Below are positions 23,299 to 35,402 of a stretch of 64,000 nt of DNA, in pieces. How positions within the stretch are numbered: the first letter of the stretch is position 1; every line of letters starts with the position of its first letter. The position numbers and the translations under genes are program-made. The stretch is from Lepraria neglecta. Lineage: Eukaryota > Ascomycota > Lecanoromycetes > Lecanorales > Stereocaulaceae. The notes under the pieces are model-generated. The model made no database searches. It was not told where the DNA came from and saw nothing but the letters and a program-made list of their open reading frames with translations. The stretch covers positions 3,472,001-3,536,000 of the forward strand of contig CM065651.1 in the NCBI GenBank assembly GCA_033220425.1. The letters run 5' to 3'.

Positions 23299-26200
23299 TC
23301 AGTGCTTGGAAGCGGTGCGGAATTTGAGCAAGTCGACAAGACTAGCCATGCTGCATCCGCCGCGCTTGAGGAAGTCACCGTTCAAGATCTCGACGGCGGT
23401 GGCGCGATTCTTGACGTCGACAGTCAAGCATTGACTGAGGAAGACTTTGAGCTCGCGGCTGAGCTTGTCGGGGTTCTTGAGAGTAGGGGTGCCGTTGGTG
23501 GCGATCAGGAAAAGGGCTTTGAGAGGCTCTTCATTGAGGTAAGGCGGCTCGGACTCAATCATCTCGATAGCCATGATACCGAGAGACCACATGTCAACTT
23601 TGCTGCCATATTCCTTCTGCTTGACGACTTCGGGGGCCATCCAGTAAGGAGTTCCGACCATGGTGGCGCGCTTGGACTTCTGATCAGTGAGCTTGGCGCA
23701 GAATCCGAAATCAGCTAAAAGAAAGGTCAGTTCAAGTGCTCTGATGTATTGAGCAAGAAAAGATGAAAGTGAGGACATACTGATCTTGACATTACCGCGG
23801 GCGTCAAGAAGGACATTGTCGGACTTGATGTCGCGATGAATAATGTTCTGGCTGTGCAGATGTGCAAGGCCTTTGCAGGTCTTCCAAGCTGGTCAGTACG
23901 ATTGAGAAAAGAAGTTGATGAGTTACTCACCTCATTGCAAATCGTAGAGATCTGTGCCTCTGTGATATGCGGGTTGTTATCGATCACATCAGTCAACGCT
24001 CCGCCCTCCATGAACTCCATCACAACCCACAGCTCGTTATTGCCCTCTTGTAAGAACGAGTCAAGGAAGTTGACAATGTTAGGATGTGAGCTCTCTTTCA
24101 TGACGATGATTTCGTTGACAATGAGTTCCTTACGTGGCTGGTTGCGGAGATCCATCTGCTTGATAGCCACTTGAGACTTGCTGCCATGAGACTTGCAAAT
24201 ACGCTTGGCGACAGGGGAGATGGCATTTTCTTGAATCTTAGCAACGTAGACGGATCCGGAAGCACCTTGACCAATCTTCTTCTGCTTGCTGTAAGAAAGC
24301 TGAGGATCATCCTTAGACACAACCTGTTTCAACTTCTCCATGACCTGACTCTCTGTCATGCTTGACATGCGAACTTCCTTCTGGCGTGTAGCAGCAGGTG
24401 GTTTGGCGGTTAGAGCCATTTCAGCTTGCTGGTGGGGATTCGATGAAGATACACCATTTGCCATTGCTCCTGTGGGCTGTTGGACATTGAGCGGAGCCGG
24501 TTGTTGAGTGGGAGGGGGAAGTCGAGTCGGCGGCTGTTGGCGAGTAGAACCTCTATTAGGTACGGCACCATTTGCGCGTACGTGGTTCTGGTTTGCCTGA
24601 TTACGCTCATTGACACTCACTGGAGGGCGAGAGCTCGGAGACGGTTGACGCTGCTGCTCTGGCTTGGCTGGTGTACGCAAAGATTGCTGTGCTCTAGAAG
24701 GAGACTGAGAACGCGAACTTGGCTGCTGTTGGGCAAACGGAGCTCGAGGTGCTGATTGTGCATTCCCGTTCGGCCCATTCGGAGCTTGCGGAGCTTGACG
24801 CTGACCAGTAGGTCCTCTCAATGAGCCCTGAGTTTGCTGGCGAGCACGATCTACACCTGGTGCTGGAGGGGCGTTTCGTGTAGGGTTATATCGACCATTT
24901 GAAGAATCTTCAACTGAGCCACCGTATCCGCCAATCTCCTGTTTCGCCATGGGAGTACGAGCCTTGGGAATGGCTGAGTTATAGGCCTCTTGGTCTCGAC
25001 GATTCTGCTCTTCCTCGGCCTTGGCACGCTCGCGCTGCTCCTTAGCGGCTTTGACCTTGCGGGCTTCCTCCTCCATAAGGCGACGCATTTCCTGATCCAT
25101 GCCCATCTTCGAGTCTGGATTGGACACGTTGCGTTGACCCGAGGTAGGAGTTCCGGTGCGCGATGTTGTTGGCGAGTCGTTCTGTGGTGAGCGCGTGGAC
25201 TGCTGGTAGCTTGACATGCCTCCGCTAGGTGGTGGAGGTCTTGGTGGCGCAATAGCAGTGCCTCCTCCACCATGACCAAGCTGCATGTTTTGCTTTGTAG
25301 TGACTGGAGGCGTAGGTGTCAAGCTGGGATACATCTGAGGGTTCTCCTTGCGCTTGGTGATATCAGAGTAGAACTCGAGGACTTCAATAACGGCTTCGGG
25401 ATGCTTTTGGTAGTCCTCCTTGGTGATAGCGGATGTCTTGAGGAGCCGCTCCCATTCGGTTGGAAGACCAACGAACTGGCCGTTCATAGGATCGAAGCCA
25501 ACATGGACACGATGAGAGAAGTTGGTGGGGTTGCTGACACCGCCCATACCAGGACAACGGTTGTAGATGGCGTCGATCCATTCGTAGATCTCATCGTCTG
25601 TCTCCAGCTGGCAAGTGATGGTCTTTTGGGGAAGATCACTCCTGACCGCAAGTGCGTTTCTGGCCGGATTGTCACTGGGTTGGGAGACTCGAGTAATTTC
25701 AAAAGACAAGCGAACATTCTCGCTACGGGCGACACTGACAACGTCTTTCAGTGAAATGCTCATGCTGACTTTTCCATCGTGTCCCTTCTGAAAATCGAGC
25801 TGGTAGTGACGTAGGACAAGATATCGCTGCTTCCATAGCAGACCTTCTTTACATCGAGCGAAACCTTCCTTGATGACAGCCACACCACCGGAGCCATTGC
25901 TATCGTTAATCGTGAGGGTCGTCGAACGCGACGAGGGTGGAGTGATGTTGCTTGCGGAGCGTAAAGAGGGGGATGATATGGACAATTGTGACAGATTACC
26001 CGGTACACCAGCCGTCGTAGGCATAAGTCCCAAACGTGGGCGGTCGGAGGGAGGCTTAGGGGCAGGCCCAGGATTCATGAACTGGCCAGGGCCATAGAGA
26101 CTACGAGCCAAATAATCAGTAAGAGCATAATCTCGTTCATATGGGGTATCGAAGGAAGCATAAAAATTCTTGGGCCAGAACACGTGCTGCTCCAGTTCCC

Positions 26201-26376
26201 TTCCCGGAAGAAGGACTGGCGTGCAGGATAGTTCTGGACGCGCTGGCGGATACATTTTGCTTATGAAGACTGGTGCCTCGGATCTGAGTTGAAAGCCTGT
26301 CGACTTCGAAGGCAGGGGGCAGCGGCGGGGGTGCCATGGCTGGTGTGACTTACTGTGAGGTTTGAGAGGAAGACAT
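23299..26376 (-). CDS. CLA4: CLA4-like p21-activated (PAK/STE20) protein kinase
   Basis: A Ser/Thr kinase activated by Cdc42/Rac that controls septation and polarised growth. Domains in order: PH (about residues 142-250, from [19 protein letters not shown]), CRIB (about 256-290, [16 protein letters not shown]), a long Pro/Gln/Ser-rich linker, and a C-terminal kinase domain (glycine loop [13 protein letters not shown], catalytic [20 protein letters not shown], activation segment [12 protein letters not shown]). The PH-CRIB-kinase order defines the Cla4 branch. My exons are 26376-26354, 26283-23931, 23880-23781 and 23714-23299, giving 963 residues in one frame. The two kinase-domain introns (50 and 66 bp) are secure. 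The tiny first exon is less sure; otherwise translation would begin at the ATG at 26255. All catalytic residues are present. Confidence 0.9.
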
Positions 26377-28440
26377 GTTTGGAGGAGGCGAACGCTCTTC
26401 GCTTGGCCTTTTAGCCGGCTGGTCGTCGCGCTGCTTTGTCATGGGGTGATAGAGAGCGTCGAACCCAGTGAGCTCCGAAACAATCAGTATCCGGCCAGCA
26501 CTCGGCAGCTTTGGCGGCGATTCTTTAACATACAGCACTTTCATATACAACAGAGAGATCAGAGGCTCAAGATGCCTGTCTTGCTGGTGGACAGCCTAAC
26601 CAAAAGTCAGCTACATTACAGTGATCGTGAGCCTGTGTCTGGTGAGTACTCACTGTCACCCCTCGAGTAGGGGACCCTCCTGCGTCTTTTGCAGCTGGGA
26701 CTTCCAGACAGTCGAAATTCTTGGGTATGATATCAATACAAAGGAGCTTCGCCAGCTACAGAGTAGCCGACGCAGGTGTACCTGGTGTAGTCGGTGGTGG
26801 TGGAGTGAGGTTCCGGAGTGAATTCGACAGTCCGTGTTTGGAGGATGCGCCAAGCAAGGCGCTAGCCGGGCTCGTAGGTCGGAGGGGCTTGAAGGGAAAA
26901 GGTCACATTCACCAACCTTGACAGTCACTTGTACCACCCAGGTATCTTGCTGTCTCTTTTCTACTTACGTCTTACTTACCCTCTGTGCTCTTAATTGTAT
27001 GGGGGCTTGGAGGACCTTACCATAACTTTGCTACGTATGCCACATTTAAGATTAAGGACCGTCGTCAATGCGAGCCTCATGCAAGATAAGATATGCTTGC
27101 ATTTGCCGATATCAATGGATTTTTGCTGCGATGGTCCTGCAACTCATCTTGCTCTTCGAGGCAGGAAACTCATCGATGCCTGCTATGTTTCACGCCTCCG
27201 ACATGCGCACCTGGCTAATTCTACTCAAGAACGCCCAAGAGAAGAGCAGGGTTGAAGAGATCGGGGCGTGCACGCATAGCTTGCAGCGGCTGGAGGCCTA
27301 GAGCCTGTGCCCAAGAAGACAAAATGCAGCTGTATTGCTCGAGGAAGATCAGGCTATCTACGATTTTAGCTGGAAGTCCTCTCTTCTCCCTGAGTCCCTC
27401 TCGGACTCCGCATTGATCCACGTTCAGTAAAACCTTTGGCTTAACAAGCGAACAAGCAAAGCTGCCATACCTCTTACGGTGCGAGTCTGCCTGATTCATC
27501 AGGAAATAGGTGCTACGAAGTTGTCGTTCAGTAGTAGGGGTAGCGAATCTTCTCAACCACTCACGATATGAGGTCACTGGAGAGTGTTTTCTCATTCCTG
27601 CTCTTTCGTGTTCTGGCCATCATTTTGGACGACTCTGTATCGTGGCGGTTGTATCATCTCCGTCCGTACGACTCTCGTCTAACCAAGACCGTGTTTGCTT
27701 CTCAGAGGCACCGAAATGGCGGACCGTACGTGTGTCTTGCAGGGGTCGCAAATGATTACTGCCAGGATGTGAAACTATGCAGACGGTCGGCTATGCAAGG
27801 AGGTATTGCGTGACCTCGAAATTTCCACGTCATTTTCAACAATCGCACTTGAAATATCGAAATAGCGAGGTTCTCGTTTCTGCAGCGAGATCGGAGACCT
27901 CACCACTTTCAACAATCGAAGTCAAAATTGCTCGAACAGGAAAGGACCACTATTGCTCTACGAGATCGGAGACAACTCTGATGTTCCACGGGCGAATTGA
28001 AGAAACTGCAAAAGGAACTTCACTTTATGGTTCTGAAGTTGACCCTTCAGAGACTTGTTTCGAGGCCATTTCCAAATCTCAGCTTGCCTGTGCTACAGAT
28101 AATTTCGTCGAACAGCATCCAACTAGACTTGCTGCAGTGAAACCCTATTGGTTACGTCGCCTCATCGATTTAAATCAATACCTGGGACATGACCACCATT
28201 AGAACAACGGCTTTACTCATGGCTGTAGTGCCTTGTGCCAGAGCAATTGCCGACTTTGCCTGAGAGCTTGGGCTGATTGGAAAGCCTCGGTAAAACGGTT
28301 AACTCCGTCGTATTGCCGGCCAATGGCGTTGAGGTAATCAAAAAAGATCCTTCAACTCCCAAAGTCTACATATTCAACCAAAGGCTTCTGCCGGTTTTTT
28401 GCAAAGGATTTTGTTTCTAGAGTTCTTTGTTTCCACAACA
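26377..28440. other. Interval without a recognisable gene
   Basis: About 2 kb between the CLA4-like gene and the dead hydrolase. It includes the kinase promoter at its left end. Short open frames on both strands have no domain features. Two similar short blocks (GCGAGATCGGAGAC near 27883 and ACGAGATCGGAGAC near 27960) form a minor direct repeat. Confidence 0.4.
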
Positions 28441-29594
28441 ATGTCTCCAAAGCGATCTCGTTTTCAACGTCTCAAAGCTCAGGCCAGAAGCTGTGAGCGA
28501 ATCTGAAAAGAAGTTGAATGACGCCGTGGCTTCCATTACCGAAAAGGGTCCTCAATGGTTTGGAGTTCGTCGAAATCTCATTTAAAAAACTAGCCTGATT
28601 ATGTATTGACCACTGCCCAAGATTGGCGCAGCAAAATACTGCGAAATGCGAGAAAATGGCCAAATCGCAATGCCCAAATCTATCCGGCTGGAAGAGGCTC
28701 AGTGTTCCCTCCAGAGAGAAGGGAAGAGACGTGCCTTGCCGCCTCATCAAGCCTCACCATGGAGGCGAGGTGCAGGGCGTATTCATGCACATCCACGGCG
28801 GTGGCTGGGTCTTGATGACTGAGAAAGAGTCTGTCTACCGGTTATATACCTGCTACAGATAGAAGTTGGCTAGTCTTATGACAGCCAAGACCCTTTCCTG
28901 AAGAAGATCGCAAACGCCGCAAAGTCGCCGTTGTCTCAATCGGCTACCGCATCGCACCCGAACATCCCTTCCCCCAAGGACCAGAAGACTCCTACGACGC
29001 AGCCGAATGGCTCGTCGACAACGCCCAATCCGGATTCGGCGCCCCAGTCATATTCACAGGCGGAGAGGTAAACTTTCCATTCAAATCCACCCATCAGCAT
29101 TAACTAAAACAGCTTAAAGTCCGCCGGCGCCCAGCTAATAACCCTCACAACATTCCACCTCCTCAAAACCCGCCCCACCCTCGCCTTCAACGCCCTAATC
29201 CTCAGCTTCGGACCTCTCCATGCTGCCACTCCTCCGCAACGTCAAAAGCCCCCTAGCTGTAATCAACAACTGAATCGTGCGTGAGTACCTTAACGTTTTC
29301 CTCCCTGGTAAATCACCTGAGGAATGCAGAGATCCTACTATTTCGCCTTTTTATGCGGATCTGAATAGCATGGAATTACCACCTGCGCTTTTCTTGTGCG
29401 GGACTAAGGATTGTTTGCTTGAGGATACGATTATGATGACTACGAGGTGGCAGATGGCTGGGGCTGAGGCTGTGACGAGGTTGTTTCCGGGGGCGCCGCA
29501 TGGGTTTGTTGCGTTTCCGCCGGATCAGGCGGTGTCTGCGAAGGAGGGGATGGAAATTATTAAGGAGTTTTTAAAGGGGAAAATCGGTGGATGA
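28441..29594 (+). pseudogene. Alpha/beta-hydrolase fold-3 esterase/lipase, inactivated
   Basis: Homology-like sequence runs in order: FNVSKLRPEAVSESEKKLND, HIHGGGWVLMT (HGGG oxyanion hole), VSIGYRIAPEHPFP, then FTGGE spliced to SAGAQL (nucleophile GxSxG as GESAG, across an intron at about 29069-29120), FLCGTKDCLLED (acid region) and PGAPHGFVAF (catalytic His). The parts lie in different frames. I see an extra base just after the ATG (near 28450), a frame change near 28698, another near 28930, a small deletion near 29213 and an in-frame TGA at 29271-29273. Introns near 28562-28618, 28841-28884 and 29069-29120 still carry GT-AG ends. Five lesions make an intact product very unlikely. The family belongs to the hormone-sensitive-lipase-like esterases; the substrate is unknown. 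Confidence 0.82.
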
Positions 29595-30747
29595 TGGGAT
29601 GAAATCCTTGGCTTATAAATAAGAAACAACACATTATTTGATTCTATGAATAGGACACTGCTGACCTCTCCTTTCGGTTTCTGTACATTTGAACTTTGCA
29701 TGTAATACACTATCGTACTATACTTCAGAGCTTGCCACCTCTGTCCTCTCAGACGTTTGAAAGGCTTACCACTCGACTCTTAAGCGTTGGTATTTTTCTC
29801 GTTTTCAATACCGTATCATGTTTGAGCAGGATTATCTGTAGTTTCAAGGATTACATGTCTTTCCAGCGCGTTTGACTTCGAATGTTGAAGTTCTGAATCG
29901 GTGTTCGGAGGTTGACTTGGGGTACAATGTTGATAAATTCCCGAGTAGCGTGACGCATGGGTTTTAGCCATCAGGGACTTGGTGGCTACTAATTATAGGC
30001 TTCTTGAATATGTCTTAGCTGTTTGGTTTCAAAAAGAGCTTCCGGAGGGTGGCGTAAAGTCTTCACAAAGATGAGGAATAAAAGCCTCTCGTGACTACGT
30101 CTTCGGAAGCCCGTACTTCGGAAGCCTTTCCAAAGCACCAAGGAAGCGCTTCCCAAGCACTGCCAAAGCACTACCGAGGCGCTTTACAAGCACTATAGAA
30201 GTTCTTCAGAAGCACTGCGATAGCAGTTCCAAAGCGCTTCCGAAGCCGCCGATACTCAAAGCTGGAAATCCCATAACCTCAAACCAGACTAGTGCCAAAA
30301 GAAAAGCAAGAGAGAGCATCTGCTTCCAAGCTAGACATCTATCTAGAACTAGCAGTATGGGCAAGATCTGCTTGACTAGTTTCTTGAGACAAGTTGTCGT
30401 ACTCAAACCTATGAACAAGAAAGGTTGTGGCTGTAGAACCTGATTTACGAATTTTCATTTCAATGTATGTATGCATGCATCTCTATGATGCATGTTGAAA
30501 CACGAACGACTGCACAATTACCAATGCAGTGCCTATCCTATCCTACAACACAACCTTTCTAACACGCGAATGATACTCTAGCTTTTCCAGAGAAAGTACA
30601 ATGCATAACGCCATGATTGCATGCTGATGCCGCACGCTCATGCAGACAGAATGCTGCACTCCATACCCAATGCTCCTTGTATGCATATTTCTAAACACTA
30701 CTGCTCATGCCATCACTCATCGCGATTGATTGTTAGCATTATCACTA
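29595..30747. other. Non-coding interval with degenerate short repeats
   Basis: No gene is supported. It contains the repeat listed at 30090-30250 and, to its right, a run rich in GCATGC/ATGCAT steps (about 30465-30720). It presumably includes the 3' end of the alpha-actinin transcript. Confidence 0.4.
30090..30250. repeat. Degenerate AAGCACT/CTTCGGAAG repeat cluster
   Basis: AAGCACT- and AAGCGCTT-like words recur roughly every 15-30 bases. CTTCGGAAGCC occurs twice on the left (near 30101 and 30117) and its inverse, GCTTCCGAAGC, on the right (near 30236). The cluster could fold into an imperfect hairpin. Copies are diverged and no terminal target-site duplication is evident. Confidence 0.4.
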
Positions 30748-33022
30748 TTAATGGCCATTCCTACCACCTTTCGCCTTAGTTGCATCATCTTCTGAGTCCC
30801 CAAGCGTCATCTTCTCCATAAAGCTGACGTAGTCATACTTGGGTAGATGGCGGTCTTCCTGCAGATCAGGCCCTTTGTGCTGTGGCATGCTGTTTAGGAG
30901 ATCTTCGACTAGCTCGTCTGGGATCAGAGAATGCTGGAGATCGAGTTCGGTCACGTATGGCTGTAGAGTAATGTTAGCTGCGTCTTCAAGACAAGTAGAT
31001 GAAGGACGAGGAAAGAAAGAAGGCAATACAAGAATAGTAGAGAAGGAAAAGAGGAATCGAACGGATGTGACGTACCTTGCCATCAGCGACTTCTTTGAAA
31101 GATTGGAAGACTTGCTCAGCCGTGTTCTGATCTTCCGTAATATCCACCATGAAGCGAATGAACTGCTCAAACGATACATGGCCCTTGCCAGCGCTAATAG
31201 TCACGAATTGCTCATGCATCTCGTCCTCATCGTAGACTAAGCCCAAGCTTGCTAGTGCCCCCGAAAATTCTAGCTCTTGCAGCGAGTTGCTCATGTCTCT
31301 GTCAAAATGCCGAAAGACTGACTCAAACTCCTCGAGCTGAATAGGCGTGAGATTCGTCATTTCCCTGGCTACCATTTGATTCTCCAAGAATCCCATTTTT
31401 CCAACGATAGCGTTACGTACCAGATCAAGTTCGTAGCACATCTCGTCGTAGGTGTAGGTTGTGAAGTCATTTTCTTCGATGTTGGCTTCGTCACATTTCT
31501 CAGAGAGGGTGGCTAGGGTGAAGAGGTATTCGGAGAGAGGTGGGAGATTGGTGTGTAGGCGGCGGACGTGGGCGAGCTGGTCGGAAAGCTCGCCGGAGAG
31601 GCCAGCTATGGCGAGGGACAGGGTGGAGAGAGTGTGCGCGAAGGAGTTGGCTTTCTCAGCGAATGTGCGGCGAAGGGCGTTTTTGATGCTGAGACGGAGA
31701 ATTAGGCTATGCGAACGAAAGATTAAGTGGAAAGGATACTTACTCTCGGATAGTCTCATTGATAATCTGACTTCGATCTCTCTCCGCTTTGAGCAAGATA
31801 TCCCATTCGTTGTCAAGTACTTCCAGCTTTAGATCATCTTGTGGTTCGTATGCTCTTAAGCGGTATGTGCTCATCTTCGTTTTGATGTTGCCCAGCAGAG
31901 CAGCAAGATCCGACTTCTCAGCTACCCATCTCCGCTTCTGACTTGTCTTGTATGCTGCAAATTCTGTCGACTGCTCTTTCGCGTCCACGTATGTGCCCGT
32001 GAAAGTTGCTACAGCCCATGCTTGACGCTGTTGCCGGATCTCCTTTAGAAGGTCTTTCATCCGTTTCTCGTACGAATTCTGCATGCCCCACGCACCTTGC
32101 ATGCTCTGGACGAACTTCTCAACACGTCGGCCTGCGTTCTCGACTCGTTCCATTTGGGAGAATGCGTGGAACCAGTAGGCAATGTAGGTCATGAGGGAGC
32201 GCTCGTCGGGTTTCGCTACATCACAGACGTCCTCCACATCTAGGAGATCCGGTATGCCAATCTCTTTCGAGGCGATGTCGAATGCAAGCTGCATATTTCC
32301 TCGGCGGTCGCTCTTGTCCAATTTCTCGTAGTCGATTAAGTCGGGTCGATGGATGTCTAGGAGGGCACAGCTATCAATACCGTCAGCAAATCCTTCAACT
32401 GCCTTTACACTACCACATACAATGCCAATCCATCACTCCAGCTCGAAGAGAAGTCCCTAACCTCCACCTCGTCATAGCAAGCAGTCTTCCTCTGACACCA
32501 CAGCAGTAGTCCTTCCTTTGCCGTCATACCCTCCTCATTAATGTCATTGATCGTAAACCGTAAAATGAGCGTCCATATCAGCCCCAGTATGATCTTTCTA
32601 TTGCCATCTACAACGTCTTCCGCTCCAATATTCGTCATCTGTATTCCTCGTGCTTTGATAAAATCGAGACTGATGTTGACATTCTCGAAGCGCTGAACGC
32701 GCATCTTGGGTTTGGAGGCATAGCGGCCGAGAGAGTCGTTGCTGAGTAGTTCAAGGAGGTGGATGAGAATTACCTGGAGGCCCTATAGTTAGCCAGAGTT
32801 GCATCGAATAGGAGCCGTGACTCGGAATTCTTGGGCTTTACCCCATCTGAGAGGTCTGTGACCAGGTCTTTGACTGCTACTTCCCGTGGTTTGACTTTGG
32901 CATTCAACCTAATTACAATGACAATGTCAGTCTGCCTCATCCTACATAGCAACAAAATGGACGTACCACTTGCTGAAGGTCTTCTCTTGTACGCCCACCC
33001 AGCTTTGCTCCTGCACACCCAT
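30748..33022 (-). CDS. ain1: Alpha-actinin, actin cross-linking protein
   Basis: Bundles actin filaments, in fungi mainly at the contractile ring during septation. The domain order is diagnostic: two N-terminal calponin-homology domains (SWVGVQEKTFSKW, VILIHLLELLSNDSLGRYA, then WSDGLAFCALLDIHRPDLID), a short spectrin-type helical rod, and C-terminal EF-hands. The first EF loop reads DRDMSNSLQELE, with ligands at the usual positions. I place ATG at 33022. Introns are at 32909-32966, from about 32847 to 32775, from about 32433 to 32373, one near 31689-31742 and one near 30962-31075, and all joins restore the frame. The expected length of about 640 residues fits fungal alpha-actinin (S. pombe Ain1 is similar). 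The rod is short compared with animals, as normal in fungi. Confidence 0.9.
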
Positions 33023-33776
33023 CTCTGCGAATACATAAGTAGCTCAGGCGATTCAGCTGAAAATGTACATAGATTTAGTGCTGCAGTTGCATTTAAGGAT
33101 GAGTGCAGCATAAAGGAGTTCGCTAGTGCATTCGGCGTAACGAGAATCAACAGGCGGCACCGTTCCGCGCTCAGCACAGCAACGTTAGCGTCCGCCATGT
33201 CAAGCATCAATATCCCAATTCCCAACATACTAGCCGATAGTTAGACATGAGAAGGATTCGATCAGAAAAGAGCTTAAATTCAGTATGTGGTGAATCTTTG
33301 AGTGGCCGGAAGTGCGAGATGCCAGCTAGAAAAGAAAACTACAAATCAATACAGTATATTTCAGTCTAGCGGTCATAAAGAATGGATTGGAAATGGGTTG
33401 GAAATGCTTATGGATAAAGCTAATGTACTGACAAAGCTTCAAGATGCAGGAGCTGGCCATTGAACCCTGCCTTAGTGGGAGGCTTGAGTCTCAGAGCAAC
33501 ATGTATAGAGCAATTGAGTGGGCACTGGGGACATGATTGAAAGATTCATCAATTGCCGCTATCTACTCAAGGCCATTCGCTTCAAGCACCTCCGTCGTCA
33601 CGTCATAAATATTCCTCAACGCAATAGCGAGTACTTCCATGTCCATGATCATACACCAATGCAATAGCAACAAGTCCAATAAAACAAGCACACTTGCATC
33701 ATCGCAGTCCCCTTGCTCCCAGCACACTGGTATTGTATCTCCATACAACCCAGTCTAGGCTATAATCCGTCACTTC
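33023..33776. other. Alpha-actinin upstream region
   Basis: About 750 bases with no supported gene. It should hold the alpha-actinin promoter at its left end and the 3' end of the small zinc-ribbon gene at its right end. Open frames here are short and featureless. Confidence 0.4.
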
Positions 33777-34083
33777 TTACTGCGGGCAAACCTGTATGAA
33801 CGCCATATGCATCAGCAACCCACATAAGATTCAAGGTCAAGGTCAAGCAAAAGGCTGAGGTTCAACGTACAGCACCGCAGCTCCCGCAGGTCTTCCCTCC
33901 GCTGCTGATACCAGCACCACACTTGGGACAGCTATTGTGCATTTCGGACAGTGCTTCGAACGGGAACACGTATGCTTGGTTAATGGCTGGCTGCTGCTGG
34001 GTTCTAGTAGCTTCGTTTGTTTTGCGACTCGATGAAGGTGTGATGTTGGCAAGAGCAGACGAGGCAGAGAGGAAGAGGCGGGG
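33777..34083 (-). CDS. Small zinc-ribbon protein (5' end unresolved)
   Basis: Reading leftwards, an open exon from about 34083 to 33871 encodes a Gln/Ser/Thr-rich segment. It continues through FPFEALSEMHNSCPKCGAG and GGKTCGSCGA, then a GTACGT donor. A 79-bp intron ends in CATACAG at 33792, and the last exon adds VCPQ and TAA at 33777. The cysteines (CPKC, CGSC, and one more Cys after splicing) form a compact zinc ribbon. The splice replaces the stop that read-through would give and completes the final cysteine, which supports it. A TAA at 34084-34086 means the start must lie in an upstream exon I could not place, or at an internal ATG. Function unknown. Confidence 0.55.
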
Positions 34084-34382
34084 TTATGGCGGGGCAGATA
34101 ACTGCGCATCAATGATTGGACGATACTAGAATACAGTTATATTACTGCGCTATGTACAGTTCGCTTGGCAATTCTTGCCACCTTTTATCGTCATCGGTCC
34201 GACCCTGTAAACGAGGTCGAAGCTGTGGAATACTTTAAGAGCAGCTCTTACACCCAAAATATGGAGACTTTAAATCTTCCCACGTTGACTTGCTCAACTG
34301 CTAGACCCGCGCCGCAACCTAACGGACCAAACCAGCACTCTACACCTTTACCTTCGTCCTCACCCCCACTAACGCAAGCATC

Positions 34383-35360
34383 ATGGCCACCATGAAAGCA
34401 GCCGTCATCCACACCCCCGGTGGGCCAGAAGTTTTGAAACTCGAAACACGCCCCATCCCTACACCCACCAATGGCCAAGTCCTCATCAGAGTCAAAGCCT
34501 GCGGCCTCAACCGCTCCGAGCTCTTCACCCGCCAGGGCCATTCGCCCAACCTCCACTTCCCCCGCATCCTTGGCATCGAAGCTTGCGGGCTTGTCGAATC
34601 CTGTCCCGATGGCACTTTCAAGAAGGGTGAGATCGTAGCGACGGCAATGGGAGGTATGGGACGCGCGTTTGATGGCGGATATGCGGAGTATACATGCGTA
34701 CCAGTGGGGAATTGTGTGAAGATCGAGACGCAGCTTGAGTGGAGTGTGTTGGGAGCGGTGCCCGAGATGTTACAGACGGCGTATGGGAGTCTGTTTACGA
34801 GTCTGAAGTTGCAGAAGGGCGAGAAGTTGCTGGTGAGAGGTGGGACTACATCTGTGGGATTGGCGGCGGCTGCTATCGCGAAGGGTCATGGTGCGCTGGT
34901 TGCGGGGACGACGAGGAAAAAGGGAAGAGAGGAGCTGTTGATGGGGAGTGGATGCGATCATGTCATCGTTGACAACGGCTCTGTTGCAGAGGAGGTGAGG
35001 AAAATTTGGCCTGAAGGCGCCGATAAGGTGCTTGAGCTTGTGGGGACGACGAGCTTGCTGGACTCTCTTGCGTGCGTTAAGAGGGGTGGAATTTGCTGCA
35101 TGACCGGTATGGTGGGGAACTCGTGGAAGATTGAGGACTTTGAGGTCATGGGCGCTATTCCGACGGCTGTTTGTTTGACAACTTATCAAGGTGATGAGAA
35201 AGATTTTGCGAGGACGCCGTTGGAGGAGATGGTGAAGCAGACTAAAGAGGGGAAGATGAAGGTTCAGGTGGGTAAGACGTTTGCGCTGGATGATATTGTG
35301 GAGGCGCATAGGACTATGGAGGAGAACAGGGCGGGTGGCAAAATTGTGTTGCTCATGTGA
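34383..35360 (+). CDS. Zinc-independent quinone-oxidoreductase-like MDR enzyme
   Basis: A NAD(P)H-dependent oxidoreductase of the medium-chain dehydrogenase/reductase superfamily, 325 residues, single exon. The N-terminal GroES-like part begins [18 protein letters not shown] and continues [20 protein letters not shown] and [11 protein letters not shown]. The Rossmann part carries [15 protein letters not shown], a variant of the GGxxxVGxxxxxxAK nucleotide loop, at about residue 153. It ends in the typical [17 protein letters not shown]. The cysteines of the structural zinc loop are missing, which fits the quinone reductase branch rather than classic alcohol dehydrogenases. Substrate unknown. 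The ATG at 34383 has an in-frame second ATG two codons on. Confidence 0.85.
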   Translation: MATMKAAVIHTPGGPEVLKLETRPIPTPTNGQVLIRVKACGLNRSELFTRQGHSPNLHFPRILGIEACGLVESCPDGTFKKGEIVATAMGGMGRAFDGGYAEYTCVPVGNCVKIETQLEWSVLGAVPEMLQTAYGSLFTSLKLQKGEKLLVRGGTTSVGLAAAAIAKGHGALVAGTTRKKGREELLMGSGCDHVIVDNGSVAEEVRKIWPEGADKVLELVGTTSLLDSLACVKRGGICCMTGMVGNSWKIEDFEVMGAIPTAVCLTTYQGDEKDFARTPLEEMVKQTKEGKMKVQVGKTFALDDIVEAHRTMEENRAGGKIVLLM

Positions 35361-35402
35361 ACACCCACGCTGCTTGTTCGTGGTGGACAACTCAACATCA
35401 TC

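Noticed and set aside
24851-25754. Open frames on both strands over the CLA4 linker
   Set aside because: Low-complexity shadow frames of the Pro/Gln-rich linker.
32770-33244. 137- and 152-codon frames near the alpha-actinin start
   Set aside because: They cross the first introns of alpha-actinin. The 152-codon frame contains exon 2 but its remainder is intron read-through.
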